Positions 34,441-43,372 of a stretch of 64,000 bases of DNA are shown piece after piece. The first letter of the stretch is position 1. Each line of letters begins with the position of its first letter. The position numbers were made by a program, and so were the translations under genes. A model generated the notes under the pieces. That model was given only the letters and a program-made list of their open reading frames with translations, made no database searches and had not been told where the DNA came from. Source of the DNA: Adhaeretor mobilis (GTDB lineage Bacteria; Planctomycetota; Planctomycetia; Pirellulales; Lacipirellulaceae); assembly GCF_007741515.1 (NCBI RefSeq), contig NZ_CP036263.1:4451178-4515177 (forward strand). The letters are read 5' to 3'.

Positions 34441-35367
34441 CTAGGTTAGTGAAAGAGCCTTTTGGGGATTGAGAGAGGTAAGCATGCATATCGAATCTTC
34501 ATCGAGATGTAGGTGATTGCGAAGGTTATCAGCACTCGTAGTCATGGTTGCAACCGAACCTGCCAAATGAGATTTGTCACCAGCAATCGATGTCACTCCA
34601 TACTCGTCAACATCGACCTGTTGCCCTCCGATGGTGTACTGCCCTGGCCCCAGGCCGGCGGCGGAGATCGCATCTGTCACAACAATCGATCGATCAACGC
34701 CTGCGACTTGGAGGTAGTTGCCAAGTGCATAGAACGGAATGTGTACTCCATCGGCGATAAAACAGCACCAGAGGTGATCTGCAAAACTGAGTACTCGCTG
34801 AATGACATTGTCGTGGCGGTCAATCTCCTTGGGACATCCATTGCCTACATGAGTGAACATGGACAGTCCTGAATCGACTGCTGCTCGCAAGACATCAAGC
34901 GGTGCTTCGCAATGTCCGGCTGAGACGATTACTCCCTCCTGAGAAAGTCGTTGAGTTACCTTTAGTCCGCCGTCACGCTCAGGTGCCAGTGTCACTATGC
35001 GGGTTAGTCCTTCTGCCGCCTCCAGCAGTTGGAGCATCACCTCGGTATCCGCAGGCCGAACAGAATTTGCCGGATGGGCACCAACATACCCTGTTCGTTC
35101 GTTGATGAAAGGTCCCTCAATGTGAATGCCTTGTATGACCTTACGTACGATCTCATCTTCGTCGCGAGCCCGAACAATTCGCCGGAGTCGCGAAACCATG
35201 GCATCGATATCATCCGTAATGACCGTAGCCAGGATCCCTTCCACGCCATCGTTCGCTAAGCGTGTACACGCGCGGTGATAGTCTCTACCACTAGCATCGT
35301 CGGAATTGAAATCAACGCCGTCGTAGCCGTTGACTTGCAGGTCAAAGTATTGGGGGCCGTTAATCAT
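34441..35367 (-). CDS. nagA: N-acetylglucosamine-6-phosphate deacetylase, N-terminally short
   Basis: An amidohydrolase-fold deacetylase, 308 residues against about 380 in well-studied NagA proteins. The N-terminal small beta-sandwich (about 50 residues) is absent and the protein begins at the barrel, INGPQYFDLQVNGYDGVDFN. Catalytic features are present: IQGIHIEGPFINE, SAGHCEAPLD, FTHVGNGCP, and VVTDAISAAGLGPG with the catalytic Asp. The frame could not be extended to supply the missing part. It follows nagB by 14 bases. Its product GlcN-6-P is the substrate of the neighbouring NagB. Confidence 0.85.
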   Translation of the reverse strand: MINGPQYFDLQVNGYDGVDFNSDDASGRDYHRACTRLANDGVEGILATVITDDIDAMVSRLRRIVRARDEDEIVRKVIQGIHIEGPFINERTGYVGAHPANSVRPADTEVMLQLLEAAEGLTRIVTLAPERDGGLKVTQRLSQEGVIVSAGHCEAPLDVLRAAVDSGLSMFTHVGNGCPKEIDRHDNVIQRVLSFADHLWCCFIADGVHIPFYALGNYLQVAGVDRSIVVTDAISAAGLGPGQYTIGGQQVDVDEYGVTSIAGDKSHLAGSVATMTTSADNLRNHLHLDEDSICMLTSLNPQKALSLT

Positions 35368-35381
35368 GGATTCCTTGCTTC

Positions 35382-36137
35382 CTAGCGGGTGGCAGACATG
35401 GATTCTGACAGTTTGCTTGCGGCGGGTGGATCCAGGAAGATGGTCGTTGCCAGGTGCGATTGCAAGATAGATGCAGGAACATCCTGGGTAATCGGCCCTT
35501 CAATGACCTTCGCCGTTGCATCTGCCTTCCGTTCGTCGGGAACGCTACAGACAATGGCGTTTGACTTGAGGATTTGCCGAACAGACATGCTAATTGCCTG
35601 AGTTGGGATCTCTTCAAACGTCGAAAACCAGCCTTCGCCAAGTTGTTGGCGACGACATGCCTCGTCCAGCGAAACCACCAAGTAAGGTACTTCCGTATCA
35701 AAATCGGCAGGAGGATCGTTGAAGGCAAGATGGCCGTTTTCGCCTATGCCTATCAGGGCAACATCAATCGGATGAGCTGTTATCAGATCGGATAGGCGAG
35801 AACATTCATCGGCAACTTGCTTAGCCATTCCATCGATAAAATGGAAAGCTTTCAACGGCACCTTGGAAACAAAGCGTTCGCTAAGGTACTTGCAAAACGA
35901 GGCCGGGTGATCTGTGGAAATCCCAATATATTCATCCAGGTGAAATCCCGTAACTTGCTCCCAAGGAATATCCTTCTGCGCTATCAATGCAGCCAACGTT
36001 TCAAATTGGGAGGCTCCCGTGGCAACGACAATATTGGCAGAGCCTCGTTCGGCAACGGCCTGCTTAATCAACTCACCAGCTTTGGAAGCAGCCAGTTCTC
36101 CCATTTCTCTTGTGTCTTTTGAAATAACAACGTTCAT
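35382..36137 (-). CDS. nagB: Glucosamine-6-phosphate deaminase
   Basis: This enzyme converts glucosamine-6-phosphate to fructose-6-phosphate and ammonia. It has 251 residues, close to family length. Key motifs are [15 protein letters not shown] (phosphate loop region), [11 protein letters not shown] with the catalytic Asp, and [17 protein letters not shown] with the ring-opening His. As in the Bacillus enzyme, the residue before GH is Asn rather than Asp. It is the first gene of the minus-strand amino-sugar operon (nagB, nagA, PIG-L deacetylase, NagB-like, aldolase-kinase fusion), with its promoter presumably in 36138-36577. Confidence 0.92.
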   Translation of the reverse strand: MNVVISKDTREMGELAASKAGELIKQAVAERGSANIVVATGASQFETLAALIAQKDIPWEQVTGFHLDEYIGISTDHPASFCKYLSERFVSKVPLKAFHFIDGMAKQVADECSRLSDLITAHPIDVALIGIGENGHLAFNDPPADFDTEVPYLVVSLDEACRRQQLGEGWFSTFEEIPTQAISMSVRQILKSNAIVCSVPDERKADATAKVIEGPITQDVPASILQSHLATTIFLDPPAASKLSESMSATR

Positions 36138-36577
36138 CTTTCTCGTCCTTTCGCGGTTAAGTTTAGTAGGTCAAACCTTGACTTGTTGTGCAGGTTGTTG
36201 CGTGTGAATTGGTTTTATACTCGCAACACGGTTCCCAGCTGCTCACATATTGCATTGCTTGATTTTCGAATTCTGATTGCCATTTCATTTGTGCAAGCAC
36301 CAGAAACTCCACTTCTCACTTCGTATGGATCTCTCCTGCAAGCAGTTACGGTATCACATTGCCAGAATTCTCCATTTCAGTCTGTTGCAGAGTTGAGAGC
36401 GGTTATCGGAGCAACCTAACATTGAAGCAACTTAATTTGACTCCCGCTCAAAACTGCGCTGAACAATTTATTGAGGTGGGCCTGCAATGTCCGGGATCCG
36501 TTCTTCAACAGGTGTTTTCAGCTGTCGATTAGTGACGATAACTTCAGTCTCGGTACCTTGTGTTCCTTGCGAAGTAG
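36138..36577. other. Intergenic region upstream of the nagB operon
   Basis: No gene, RNA or repeat is evident. It must carry the promoter of the operon starting at 36137 and the 3' end of the carbon-nitrogen hydrolase transcript. An AT-rich TTTTATA block near 36214 could be part of a minus-strand promoter, but no matching -35 box is clear. Confidence 0.4.
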
Positions 36578-37930
36578 CTATTCGTCTCCAAATTCACTCC
36601 AAACGGGGCGATGCCTTGGCAACTCAGCGCGAAAATCGCCGAGACTGTTCCAATTGAGTGGCCTGGCTAGGTCAACTTCGGCAAGGACAACTGTGCCAAA
36701 CTCGTCTCCCTTAGAAAGCGGTTGTCCCGTGTGGTCCCACACAGCCGATAACATCCAATCCTGACTTGGCGAACAATAAGTGCTGCTCACAAGGTAGACT
36801 TGGTTTTCACAAGATCGAGCCGAAGCTAATGTGGGATTGCATCCCCAAACCGGCCATGCGATTACTTCGGCTCCGCGATTAGTCAACTTTCGGGCTACCT
36901 CAGGAAAAAAGCCGTCGTAACACACCATCATCCCGATTTTGCCAAAGCGGGTTTCGAAAACTGGATATTCGTTTCCGGTTGCAATTCCCTTTTCGACTTC
37001 TTCGCGAGGAAGACATACTTTTCGATACTTGCCGACTATTTCTCCTTCTGGCCCGAGCAACACAGCGCAATTATAAATCAAATGACCTGATCGCTCATAA
37101 AGGCCGACAACGATATAAAGGTCGTGTTGTTTGGCAAGAGAAGCGAAGTAATCGGTCGATGGACCCGGTATTGCCTCTGCCACTTCGTCACACGTTTTGC
37201 CCAAGCCGAAGTAATTGATCGTTTCTGGCAGAACCACGAGATCGGCCTCTTGGTTGGCCGCCGCTTCGATCAATGGGGCAAATTGTTGGCTATTGTCACT
37301 TGGGATCTCGCCTCCGTGAGGGCGGTAGTGAACTGCGGCAAGGCGAATCGTGCGACTTGGAGGCGCATCGGATTCGACAAGTGAGACCTCTCGATACTCC
37401 ACCGCACCGTTAGGTGCCCATTGCAAGTGCAGTTCGACGACTGCCCGCGTTGCGCGCCGCGGGGCACAATAGTTGCCCGACAATTCACACCAACCTTCGC
37501 TATCTACCTGGCCGTCACGCGGATGTTCTGCTTCCACAATGCCGAGCGATTTTGGCAAATATCCGACACCTGGAGGCTCGTCACGTGGTACCTTCCGCCC
37601 CAGATCGTCGGTCCAGACAATGCGGACCAAGCAACTTCGTCGTGGCACTGCCACGTTTCTCGTTTTTCGTAGAGCGGTAAAGCGATACCACTTGCCACCC
37701 TTGATCGGAATCGTATTGGTCCAATAACCGTCGAGCCCTGGTCGCTGGTCATGCTCGACATTTAGCACCGGCTGGCCAACGGTATCAGTCGAAAATGAAA
37801 ACTTAGGCTTAAGTTCATCTCGAGGTGCGGCTGGTATCCAGCCGCCTGAATCATTGCTTGTCTCGTCGCCGCGAGCGGCAAGAGTTGCAAAGAACAGAAT
37901 CAATGCAAACCAATAACACTTGTAAGACAT
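36578..37930 (-). CDS. Exported carbon-nitrogen hydrolase with N-terminal beta domain
   Basis: A 450-residue nitrilase-superfamily amidase with a signal peptide (about 1-20, [17 protein letters not shown]). Residues about 30-195 are a beta-rich domain, probably carbohydrate-binding. The catalytic domain carries the Glu-Lys-Cys triad: Glu in [14 protein letters not shown], Lys in [16 protein letters not shown], and Cys in [16 protein letters not shown]. The substrate, presumably an amide or nitrile bond outside the cytoplasm, is unknown. ATG 37930 is chosen as the start of the signal peptide; the frame is open to 37978. It appears to stand alone, between the nag operon and the Gfo/Idh gene. 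Confidence 0.88.
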   Translation of the reverse strand: MSYKCYWFALILFFATLAARGDETSNDSGGWIPAAPRDELKPKFSFSTDTVGQPVLNVEHDQRPGLDGYWTNTIPIKGGKWYRFTALRKTRNVAVPRRSCLVRIVWTDDLGRKVPRDEPPGVGYLPKSLGIVEAEHPRDGQVDSEGWCELSGNYCAPRRATRAVVELHLQWAPNGAVEYREVSLVESDAPPSRTIRLAAVHYRPHGGEIPSDNSQQFAPLIEAAANQEADLVVLPETINYFGLGKTCDEVAEAIPGPSTDYFASLAKQHDLYIVVGLYERSGHLIYNCAVLLGPEGEIVGKYRKVCLPREEVEKGIATGNEYPVFETRFGKIGMMVCYDGFFPEVARKLTNRGAEVIAWPVWGCNPTLASARSCENQVYLVSSTYCSPSQDWMLSAVWDHTGQPLSKGDEFGTVVLAEVDLARPLNWNSLGDFRAELPRHRPVWSEFGDE

Positions 37931-38163
37931 GCTCGACCTCCATTCGGAAGATGGTTTCATGTTAGCACGGGGCGACAATCCAAATTCTACTCAACCTACG
38001 CTTCGGAATTCGTCGCGCGGGCCGCTACAAAATAACTCTTCGCACATTCGGTTGACTTTGGCATCAAATAATACTAGGGCACAATTGTGTATTTCGAAGA
38101 CCTTTCGGACGATTGCATTTCGTCACCGAAACTAGAGAGTGTCCTCATTCCTCCGGCGTGTTC

Positions 38164-39537
38164 CTATATTTCCCACGGCTCACGCTTGGGTCTCTTCAGC
38201 ATCCCAGCGGCTTCGTCGTCGCCGATGATCTGCTCCGATTCCGGATCCCATTTGATCTTTCGTTTCAGTTTCATCGCGATATTTCCCAAGTGACAAATTG
38301 TTGCAGTACGGTGGCCGACTTCGACTGGTTCGATAGGGTCTTGCCTTGATTTCACTGCGTCTAAGAAGTTCCGCACATGTTGTGGCGATACACGGTCATA
38401 TCTAGTAACCGGCTTGCCGGGCACGGCTACAGGTAAGTGAAACTCGTCGGGACCGATTACCGAAGTGAGCAGAGACTTCGGCGAGGCGTGTACACCGCTT
38501 GAATCGACCTGCACCCAGCCCTCACTGCCTTCGAATCTCGCACCGAATCCAGGAGGTCGGGTTTCGCAGATTAGCTCAACACCATCAGCGTAACGTGCGT
38601 GAAATGCAACTCTCGTTGCAGTAGTAAACAGCGAACCTGACTCTGGCCACTCTGAACCGGCATCGGTGAACTCTAATGGTCCGGTGAGCTCACTACCGTG
38701 TCCGAGCTGAGCCAGATCAAGCGAATGGGCACCAAAGTTTGTCGTCTGACCACCAGAATACTCTTCGATGAAGCGGAACTTGTAGAGGCAGCGGTCCTCA
38801 TGATAGGGTGCCTTTGGGGCGGGGCCGAGCCACATGGCGTAGTCAAAGCCTTTTGGCACAGGCATCGGCATCCAACTAGTACCGGGACCGGTGAAATTGT
38901 TCTCGGCGATGTATGCAGTTATTCGTTCCAAATCGCCGATGCGTCCGTTGCGCACCAACTCGCAACCGCGGCGCATGTTATCGTTTGAGCGATGCTGACT
39001 ACCCGTCTGCAAAATACGCTTATGCTCTCTCACGGCCTTGACCATCGCCTTTCCATCTTCGACTGTGAGTGACAGCGGCTTCTCGCAGTAGATGTCTTTG
39101 CCCGCCCTCGCCGCAGCAATGGTCATCGTGGCGTGCCAATGGTCCGGCGTGATGATGACCACTGCGTCGATGTCGTCTCGCCCCAAGACTTCGCGAAAGT
39201 CAGTATATGCAGCGCAGCCTTTGTAAGAACCTGAATGAGACTTGTCGGCGTAGTACGCTTCCACACTTTGCTTGCCTGGCTCTCTACCGAGAAAGTCTTC
39301 CGGTACGCGATAACCGATGCTGCCAGTGTTTACATCGCATACGGCCAAGACTTGCACGTCATCGTTTTCCAAAAACGCGGGCAGATCGACTTTGCTCTGG
39401 TTGCCCAGGCCAATGAAGCCAACGTTGATGCGATTGCTGGGAGCATTTGCCCCAAATACACTGCGCGGAACAATAGTCGGAGCGGCAACGGCGCACGCAG
39501 CGGATTTGATGAATGTACGGCGGGTTGATTGGGACAT
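38164..39537 (-). CDS. Tat-exported Gfo/Idh/MocA-family oxidoreductase
   Basis: An NAD(P)-dependent sugar-type oxidoreductase, 457 residues, with a Tat signal (STRRTFIKSAACAVAAPTIV). The Rossmann fold opens NVGFIGLGNQSKVDLPAF, and the catalytic Lys is in the family motif YCEKPLSLTVEDG at about residues 150-162. The C-terminal half is the usual substrate-binding domain, including FRFIEEYSGGQTTNFGAHSL. Planctomycetes hold many exported members with tightly bound cofactor and unknown substrates. A perfect inverted repeat sits 47 bases upstream of its start. Its neighbours suggest a role in glycan or polyol turnover. Confidence 0.9.
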   Translation of the reverse strand: MSQSTRRTFIKSAACAVAAPTIVPRSVFGANAPSNRINVGFIGLGNQSKVDLPAFLENDDVQVLAVCDVNTGSIGYRVPEDFLGREPGKQSVEAYYADKSHSGSYKGCAAYTDFREVLGRDDIDAVVIITPDHWHATMTIAAARAGKDIYCEKPLSLTVEDGKAMVKAVREHKRILQTGSQHRSNDNMRRGCELVRNGRIGDLERITAYIAENNFTGPGTSWMPMPVPKGFDYAMWLGPAPKAPYHEDRCLYKFRFIEEYSGGQTTNFGAHSLDLAQLGHGSELTGPLEFTDAGSEWPESGSLFTTATRVAFHARYADGVELICETRPPGFGARFEGSEGWVQVDSSGVHASPKSLLTSVIGPDEFHLPVAVPGKPVTRYDRVSPQHVRNFLDAVKSRQDPIEPVEVGHRTATICHLGNIAMKLKRKIKWDPESEQIIGDDEAAGMLKRPKREPWEI

Positions 39538-39583
39538 GATAGGACACTCCTTTTTTGGGATAGTAAACTTTGTTCACTCAGAG

Positions 39584-39609
39584 ATTCACTCGAAGTTGTT
39601 CGAGTGAAT
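39584..39609. promoter_or_regulatory. Perfect 11-base inverted repeat upstream of the Gfo/Idh gene
   Basis: ATTCACTCGAA (39584-39594), a 4-base loop GTTG, then TTCGAGTGAAT (39599-39609). No T-run follows on either strand, so it is more likely an operator or an RNA leader hairpin than a terminator. The CACTCGAA core also appears twice in the first 41 bases of the window. Confidence 0.4.
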
Positions 39610-40233
39610 GAGATGGCATGAGAAGACTTTTCGCTCTACCCGTTGGAAGTAGCGTATGAAATTGATTCCAGGAGAAAAATGCACAAGCCATTAATCTGTG
39701 GATCAAGAAGTATTCAAACATAGCAAAAACTATAAGGTTGCGTTGATCGAAAAGGCTCGGATCGAACGTAGGAGACATAGTCCCAGTGCCTATCCCGGAA
39801 AGGTTCTGGCTCCGCAGTTGAAGGGCCAATTCGCGTGCAGGAGTATTGCCAACAACGCCACCACCAACGATCAACGCTTCAATCGTACTCATTGTTATCA
39901 GATTCAAAGCTTGAGAATTCAATTGATATCGCTTCCCGTACTAAACTTGAGAATCGGTCGCTGCTTTCTCAATGAGCAGGCTGACTAGGAGGCCATCCGT
40001 TGTTCCCACTGCAACCGAGATATGCAAAGTCCAAACAAGACAGTACTCAATGATCTCACGAGCAAGGAAGGCCTACGCCTCCGACGATACTCGCGAACGC
40101 TGCATTAGTAGTGTCTGACTATGTCGCTGAAGGAATGCGTGCCGTCCAAACAGCTACAACATATACAAAGTGCCAATTTAGGATTTGTTGAGTCCATTAA
40201 ATTAGAGTCCAGATGATGATTGATACAGGCCCA
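39610..40233. other. Gene-poor stretch with possible FAD-oxidoreductase debris
   Basis: The minus-strand frame beginning at 39922 reads MSTIEALIVGGGVVGNTPAR and then ELALQL, close to the dinucleotide-binding start of FAD-dependent oxidoreductases (GGGVVG), but after about 35 residues the sequence no longer fits that family and the frame runs on without sense. Just upstream on the same strand is an unrelated readable end, AVGTTDGLLVSLLIEKAA. These look like relics of lost genes. I see no intact gene, and the symporter's downstream region must be here. Confidence 0.3.
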
Positions 40234-41760
40234 TTAAGTTGACGAACCAGCGAGCGGGTATTTTGGAAAGCATCTAGAAACGAGTACTCCGATGGAAATC
40301 TGAACTATTAGTCCCAAGGGCATAGCCCATAGAAAATTTATGCCTTGTTGGCCAGTAATCTCTTCCCAGTAATTCACTGTCACGACGACAATCAGACCAC
40401 ATAGTGCACCAAGATGGGTACCCAATACTGTCGATCTAGGAACGAACATGGCCATGAAGAAAAGACCGAATAGAGGAGCAGTAAAAAGGTTGCATATTTT
40501 GAACGATAATTCCAAGAGATTGCCCTTAACGGAGCCAACGACTGTGCTCAACAGTACCACGATTAGGCCGACGCCCACCGATATCCACATTGATTGAACA
40601 ACGTCCTTCCGTTGACTCTTGGAGGGCGAGCGACTTAGCCGATCAAAGAAGTCGATCTTTATAACTGAACAAGACGAGTTGATCCCTGAGGAAAGACTAG
40701 ACATAGCCACGGCCAAGAGGCCTGCCACCACTAGGCCACTGACGCCGGGTGGCAAATTGGTCATGATAAAATCCGGAAATAGTCGATCCGCTCGAGCCAG
40801 CAATGCAATCGATTCAGAAGGCTGGCTTACATTGGCTCGATAGTACGACCATACTGCTAGTCCAACTAAAGCGAGCAGTATGGCTGAGAAGGCACTGGAG
40901 ACTAATGCTGCTATTAGAGTTCGCCTGGCGGTTTTAACATCGCGGTTGGCCAAGAATCGCTGTACTGCCATTTGGTCCGAAGCTTGAGTACAAACGTACC
41001 AAACCAAAGTACCGATCAAGGCGCCAAGAAAGGTTCGTGTGTCAGGATCGTTGTCGTATCCCCACCGTGGTTCGGGCCAGTGCGTGAGCCAATCGTCAGG
41101 CCACCAACTACTAATGCCGCCAGAAAGATAGGTTATCAGTGCCAATGTCAGCAACGCTCCGCTGAAGAGAATTGCACTTTGTAGTACGTCGGTAGCGACC
41201 ACAGCTCGCAGTCCTCCTAGTGATGTGTATGCTATCGTCACAGCACCGAGAACTAAGCTTATCCAGGGAGTAGCCCATTCTTCGATTCCTAACATCGGGA
41301 CCAGCACCATCGCCGCAGTTGCGTAGACGACCACCGCCATCCACATCAAACGCAACGACAAGAATAGGAACGCACCAAGTAATCGAATGCTAAGTCCCAG
41401 TCGAATCTCAAGGATCTCGTAGGCACTGGTTACCCGCATCTGCATGATTCGAGGAATAATCCACCATCCGACAATGAGAGCAACCAACGGATAGGCAGCT
41501 AACTTACCCATCACAAAAACGGGCCCATAGAGTGCTGTCTCACCAGGAATTGCTAGGTAAGTAATCGCACTTAGCATGGTTGCGAAGAGCGATATCCCCA
41601 GATTGAACCAGTTCATCTCTCGACCGCCGAGGAGATACTCTTCGGTCGAGGTTGTTTTGCGAGAGTAGTACCATCCGATCGCCAACACTAGCAGCATATA
41701 GGCTGCGATGACGAGCCAATCGAGTGGCCCTAGTCCAGGAGTTGTCTTTAAATCAGGCAT
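40234..41760 (-). CDS. Sodium:solute symporter (SSS family)
   Basis: A multi-pass transporter of 508 residues with about 13 membrane segments. It opens GPLDWLVIAAYMLLVLAIGW and has STEEYLLGGREMNWFNLGIS, the family's first cytoplasmic loop and unwound helix. LLAVAMSSLSSGINSSCSVI at about residues 353-372 is the sodium-site helix. The sequence is clearly different from the symporter at 21330, so the two probably carry different solutes. It lies upstream of the relic region and downstream of the SASA esterase, all on the minus strand; a shared locus with the esterase and the GH32/43-like gene is plausible. Confidence 0.91.
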   Translation of the reverse strand: MPDLKTTPGLGPLDWLVIAAYMLLVLAIGWYYSRKTTSTEEYLLGGREMNWFNLGISLFATMLSAITYLAIPGETALYGPVFVMGKLAAYPLVALIVGWWIIPRIMQMRVTSAYEILEIRLGLSIRLLGAFLFLSLRLMWMAVVVYATAAMVLVPMLGIEEWATPWISLVLGAVTIAYTSLGGLRAVVATDVLQSAILFSGALLTLALITYLSGGISSWWPDDWLTHWPEPRWGYDNDPDTRTFLGALIGTLVWYVCTQASDQMAVQRFLANRDVKTARRTLIAALVSSAFSAILLALVGLAVWSYYRANVSQPSESIALLARADRLFPDFIMTNLPPGVSGLVVAGLLAVAMSSLSSGINSSCSVIKIDFFDRLSRSPSKSQRKDVVQSMWISVGVGLIVVLLSTVVGSVKGNLLELSFKICNLFTAPLFGLFFMAMFVPRSTVLGTHLGALCGLIVVVTVNYWEEITGQQGINFLWAMPLGLIVQISIGVLVSRCFPKYPLAGSST

Positions 41761-41891
41761 TAATAAAAAAAGGAGCCCGTCAATGAGCCTAGCTCACCGC
41801 TGAAGGGACTTAGCGATGGCTCGAACAGAGAGTGGTTGACAACTTACCCAAGGTGTTAGCGCAATACTCGCGCAGTGAATTTGGAGCCATA

Positions 41892-42692
41892 TCACTTGGG
41901 AGGGCGTTTCTGAAGTTGGAGCATGGCCTGAGCGAAGCGATTGCCCAATTCTTTGGCCGAGGCGGCGTCAAAATGAACCGCGTCTTCTTGCGATTTTAAA
42001 CCACTTGCTTCTACACTAGCGGTTGCCGGAACGCGATGTGGCAATGACTTAAGGGCATCGTTCACCATGGCCGTGAATGGAAACTGCTTTTTACTTAGGA
42101 AATCGCCTAGCTGGCCGACGACGATTGGTAGTCTTGCGTTTTTCAGGTCACGGCGTAAATCGTTAATTAGCGAGTCTAAACGCTTGGCGTAGCTTTCCGC
42201 TTTTTCCTTTGTCATCGAATCATTTTCGCCTTGATGCCAGAGCACTCCCTTCAGTGTTCCGTGCTGCAGTGCCGTTTCAGCGCGTTGGAGGGCCTGTTTG
42301 TACAGATCGCCTCCCTTTTCCCAACGAGAAAGCGGTGTGCCCCCAACAGCACACGGTACTAAGCCGATAGTTGCCGACAGGTCGACCGCAGCCATCACAT
42401 TGCCGAACGAAAGGCCAGGTCCAACCCCCGCCGTCGGCTTGTCGAAATGCAGAGGATCTCTCGCAATTGCCCAACGATCCTGTTGGTTCAATACCAACAC
42501 GCGTGGGCTGGGCTGATCGTCTTCCTGACAAATCGCAGCACGTCCCGCCATATTGGACTGGCCCATCAATAGGTAAATGTGAAAGCTCTTCTTCGAAGGA
42601 AGCGTGCTGTGATCCTCAGCCGATGCTTGTTTCAAGAACAACATTGATATTGAGACGCACAGCAATAAGAGAAAGCATATTAACCGATTCAT
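41892..42692 (-). CDS. Secreted SASA-domain carbohydrate esterase (sialate O-acetylesterase-like)
   Basis: A 266-residue exported esterase with a signal peptide (about 1-26, RLICFLLLLCVSISMLFLKQ). The SASA domain (carbohydrate esterase family 6 type) shows YLLMGQSNMAGRAA with the nucleophile Ser, GVLWHQGENDSMT and the Asp-His block DAVHFDAASAKELG. Members remove O-acetyl groups from sialic acid or xylan. ATG 42692 begins the signal peptide; the longer frame would start at a GTG, 42722. Its neighbours include a lipoprotein and a GH32/43-like protein, and a sialidase lies in the adjacent array. Confidence 0.9.
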   Translation of the reverse strand: MNRLICFLLLLCVSISMLFLKQASAEDHSTLPSKKSFHIYLLMGQSNMAGRAAICQEDDQPSPRVLVLNQQDRWAIARDPLHFDKPTAGVGPGLSFGNVMAAVDLSATIGLVPCAVGGTPLSRWEKGGDLYKQALQRAETALQHGTLKGVLWHQGENDSMTKEKAESYAKRLDSLINDLRRDLKNARLPIVVGQLGDFLSKKQFPFTAMVNDALKSLPHRVPATASVEASGLKSQEDAVHFDAASAKELGNRFAQAMLQLQKRPPK

Positions 42693-42820
42693 GAATTGTG
42701 ACCGCAAGTCCTGTTTGTTCACTGTTGTATCTACTGTTGGTACTAGAAATATCGAGTAAGCGGTGATCTTGCCGCAAGACAGCCTGCGCAGGACTCGGAT
42801 GCTATGCGGTGGGCATTTTG

Positions 42821-43294
42821 CTAATGACTTTGCAGTTCGAAGTTAAATCGATTGGGCCCATCCGACGTCACCTCTAAGGTCAATTCACTATCGCTGTTAT
42901 ATCGTGGTGGCAACAATTGCCGCGTTCCTTCAACTTGTTCCAATTTGCCGGTGTTAAAGTCAATGTCCGCTTGCTTTCTGCCTGTGGTAGTTTGAGCAGC
43001 CGTGACTTCGACGCGAAACTTCCCTGCCAGCGGCCCTCCGCTAGATGCTATGGAGAATTCGCCGTCAACAATCTCGGCACCGGCTGTTGGACCACGAGTT
43101 CCTTGAAGTGGTACGAGGACAATTTGACCGCTAGCGAGCGGTTCACCGTCGACGGTCACCGTCCCTTTCACGGGCAGGCGAAGTGGATTGTCACTGCAGC
43201 CACTCGTTGCTACCACCATGAGCGTACAAGCGATAAAGTAACCGACAGGACTTCGCCGGCAAGCCCAGTGAAGTGGTAGAGGGTAGATAGGCAT
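42821..43294 (-). CDS. Small lipoprotein with carboxypeptidase-regulatory-like beta domain
   Basis: A 157-residue lipoprotein with its lipobox at VVATSGCSD (Cys at about residue 33) and one beta-sandwich domain starting PVKGTVTVDGEPLASGQIVL. It is a relative of the lipoprotein at 13372. An AAAGGAG sequence 9 bases before ATG 43294 decides the start; the open frame from 43363 is rejected. It follows the GH32/43-like gene by 78 bases and precedes the SASA esterase. Confidence 0.85.
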   Translation of the reverse strand: MPIYPLPLHWACRRSPVGYFIACTLMVVATSGCSDNPLRLPVKGTVTVDGEPLASGQIVLVPLQGTRGPTAGAEIVDGEFSIASSGGPLAGKFRVEVTAAQTTTGRKQADIDFNTGKLEQVEGTRQLLPPRYNSDSELTLEVTSDGPNRFNFELQSH

Positions 43295-43372
43295 TTGCGT
43301 TAACTCCTTTCGACTAGAATTGCTACGGTATTCCGCGACTGCTTCTGGCATGTCCATCCTCACGCGTCTGCA

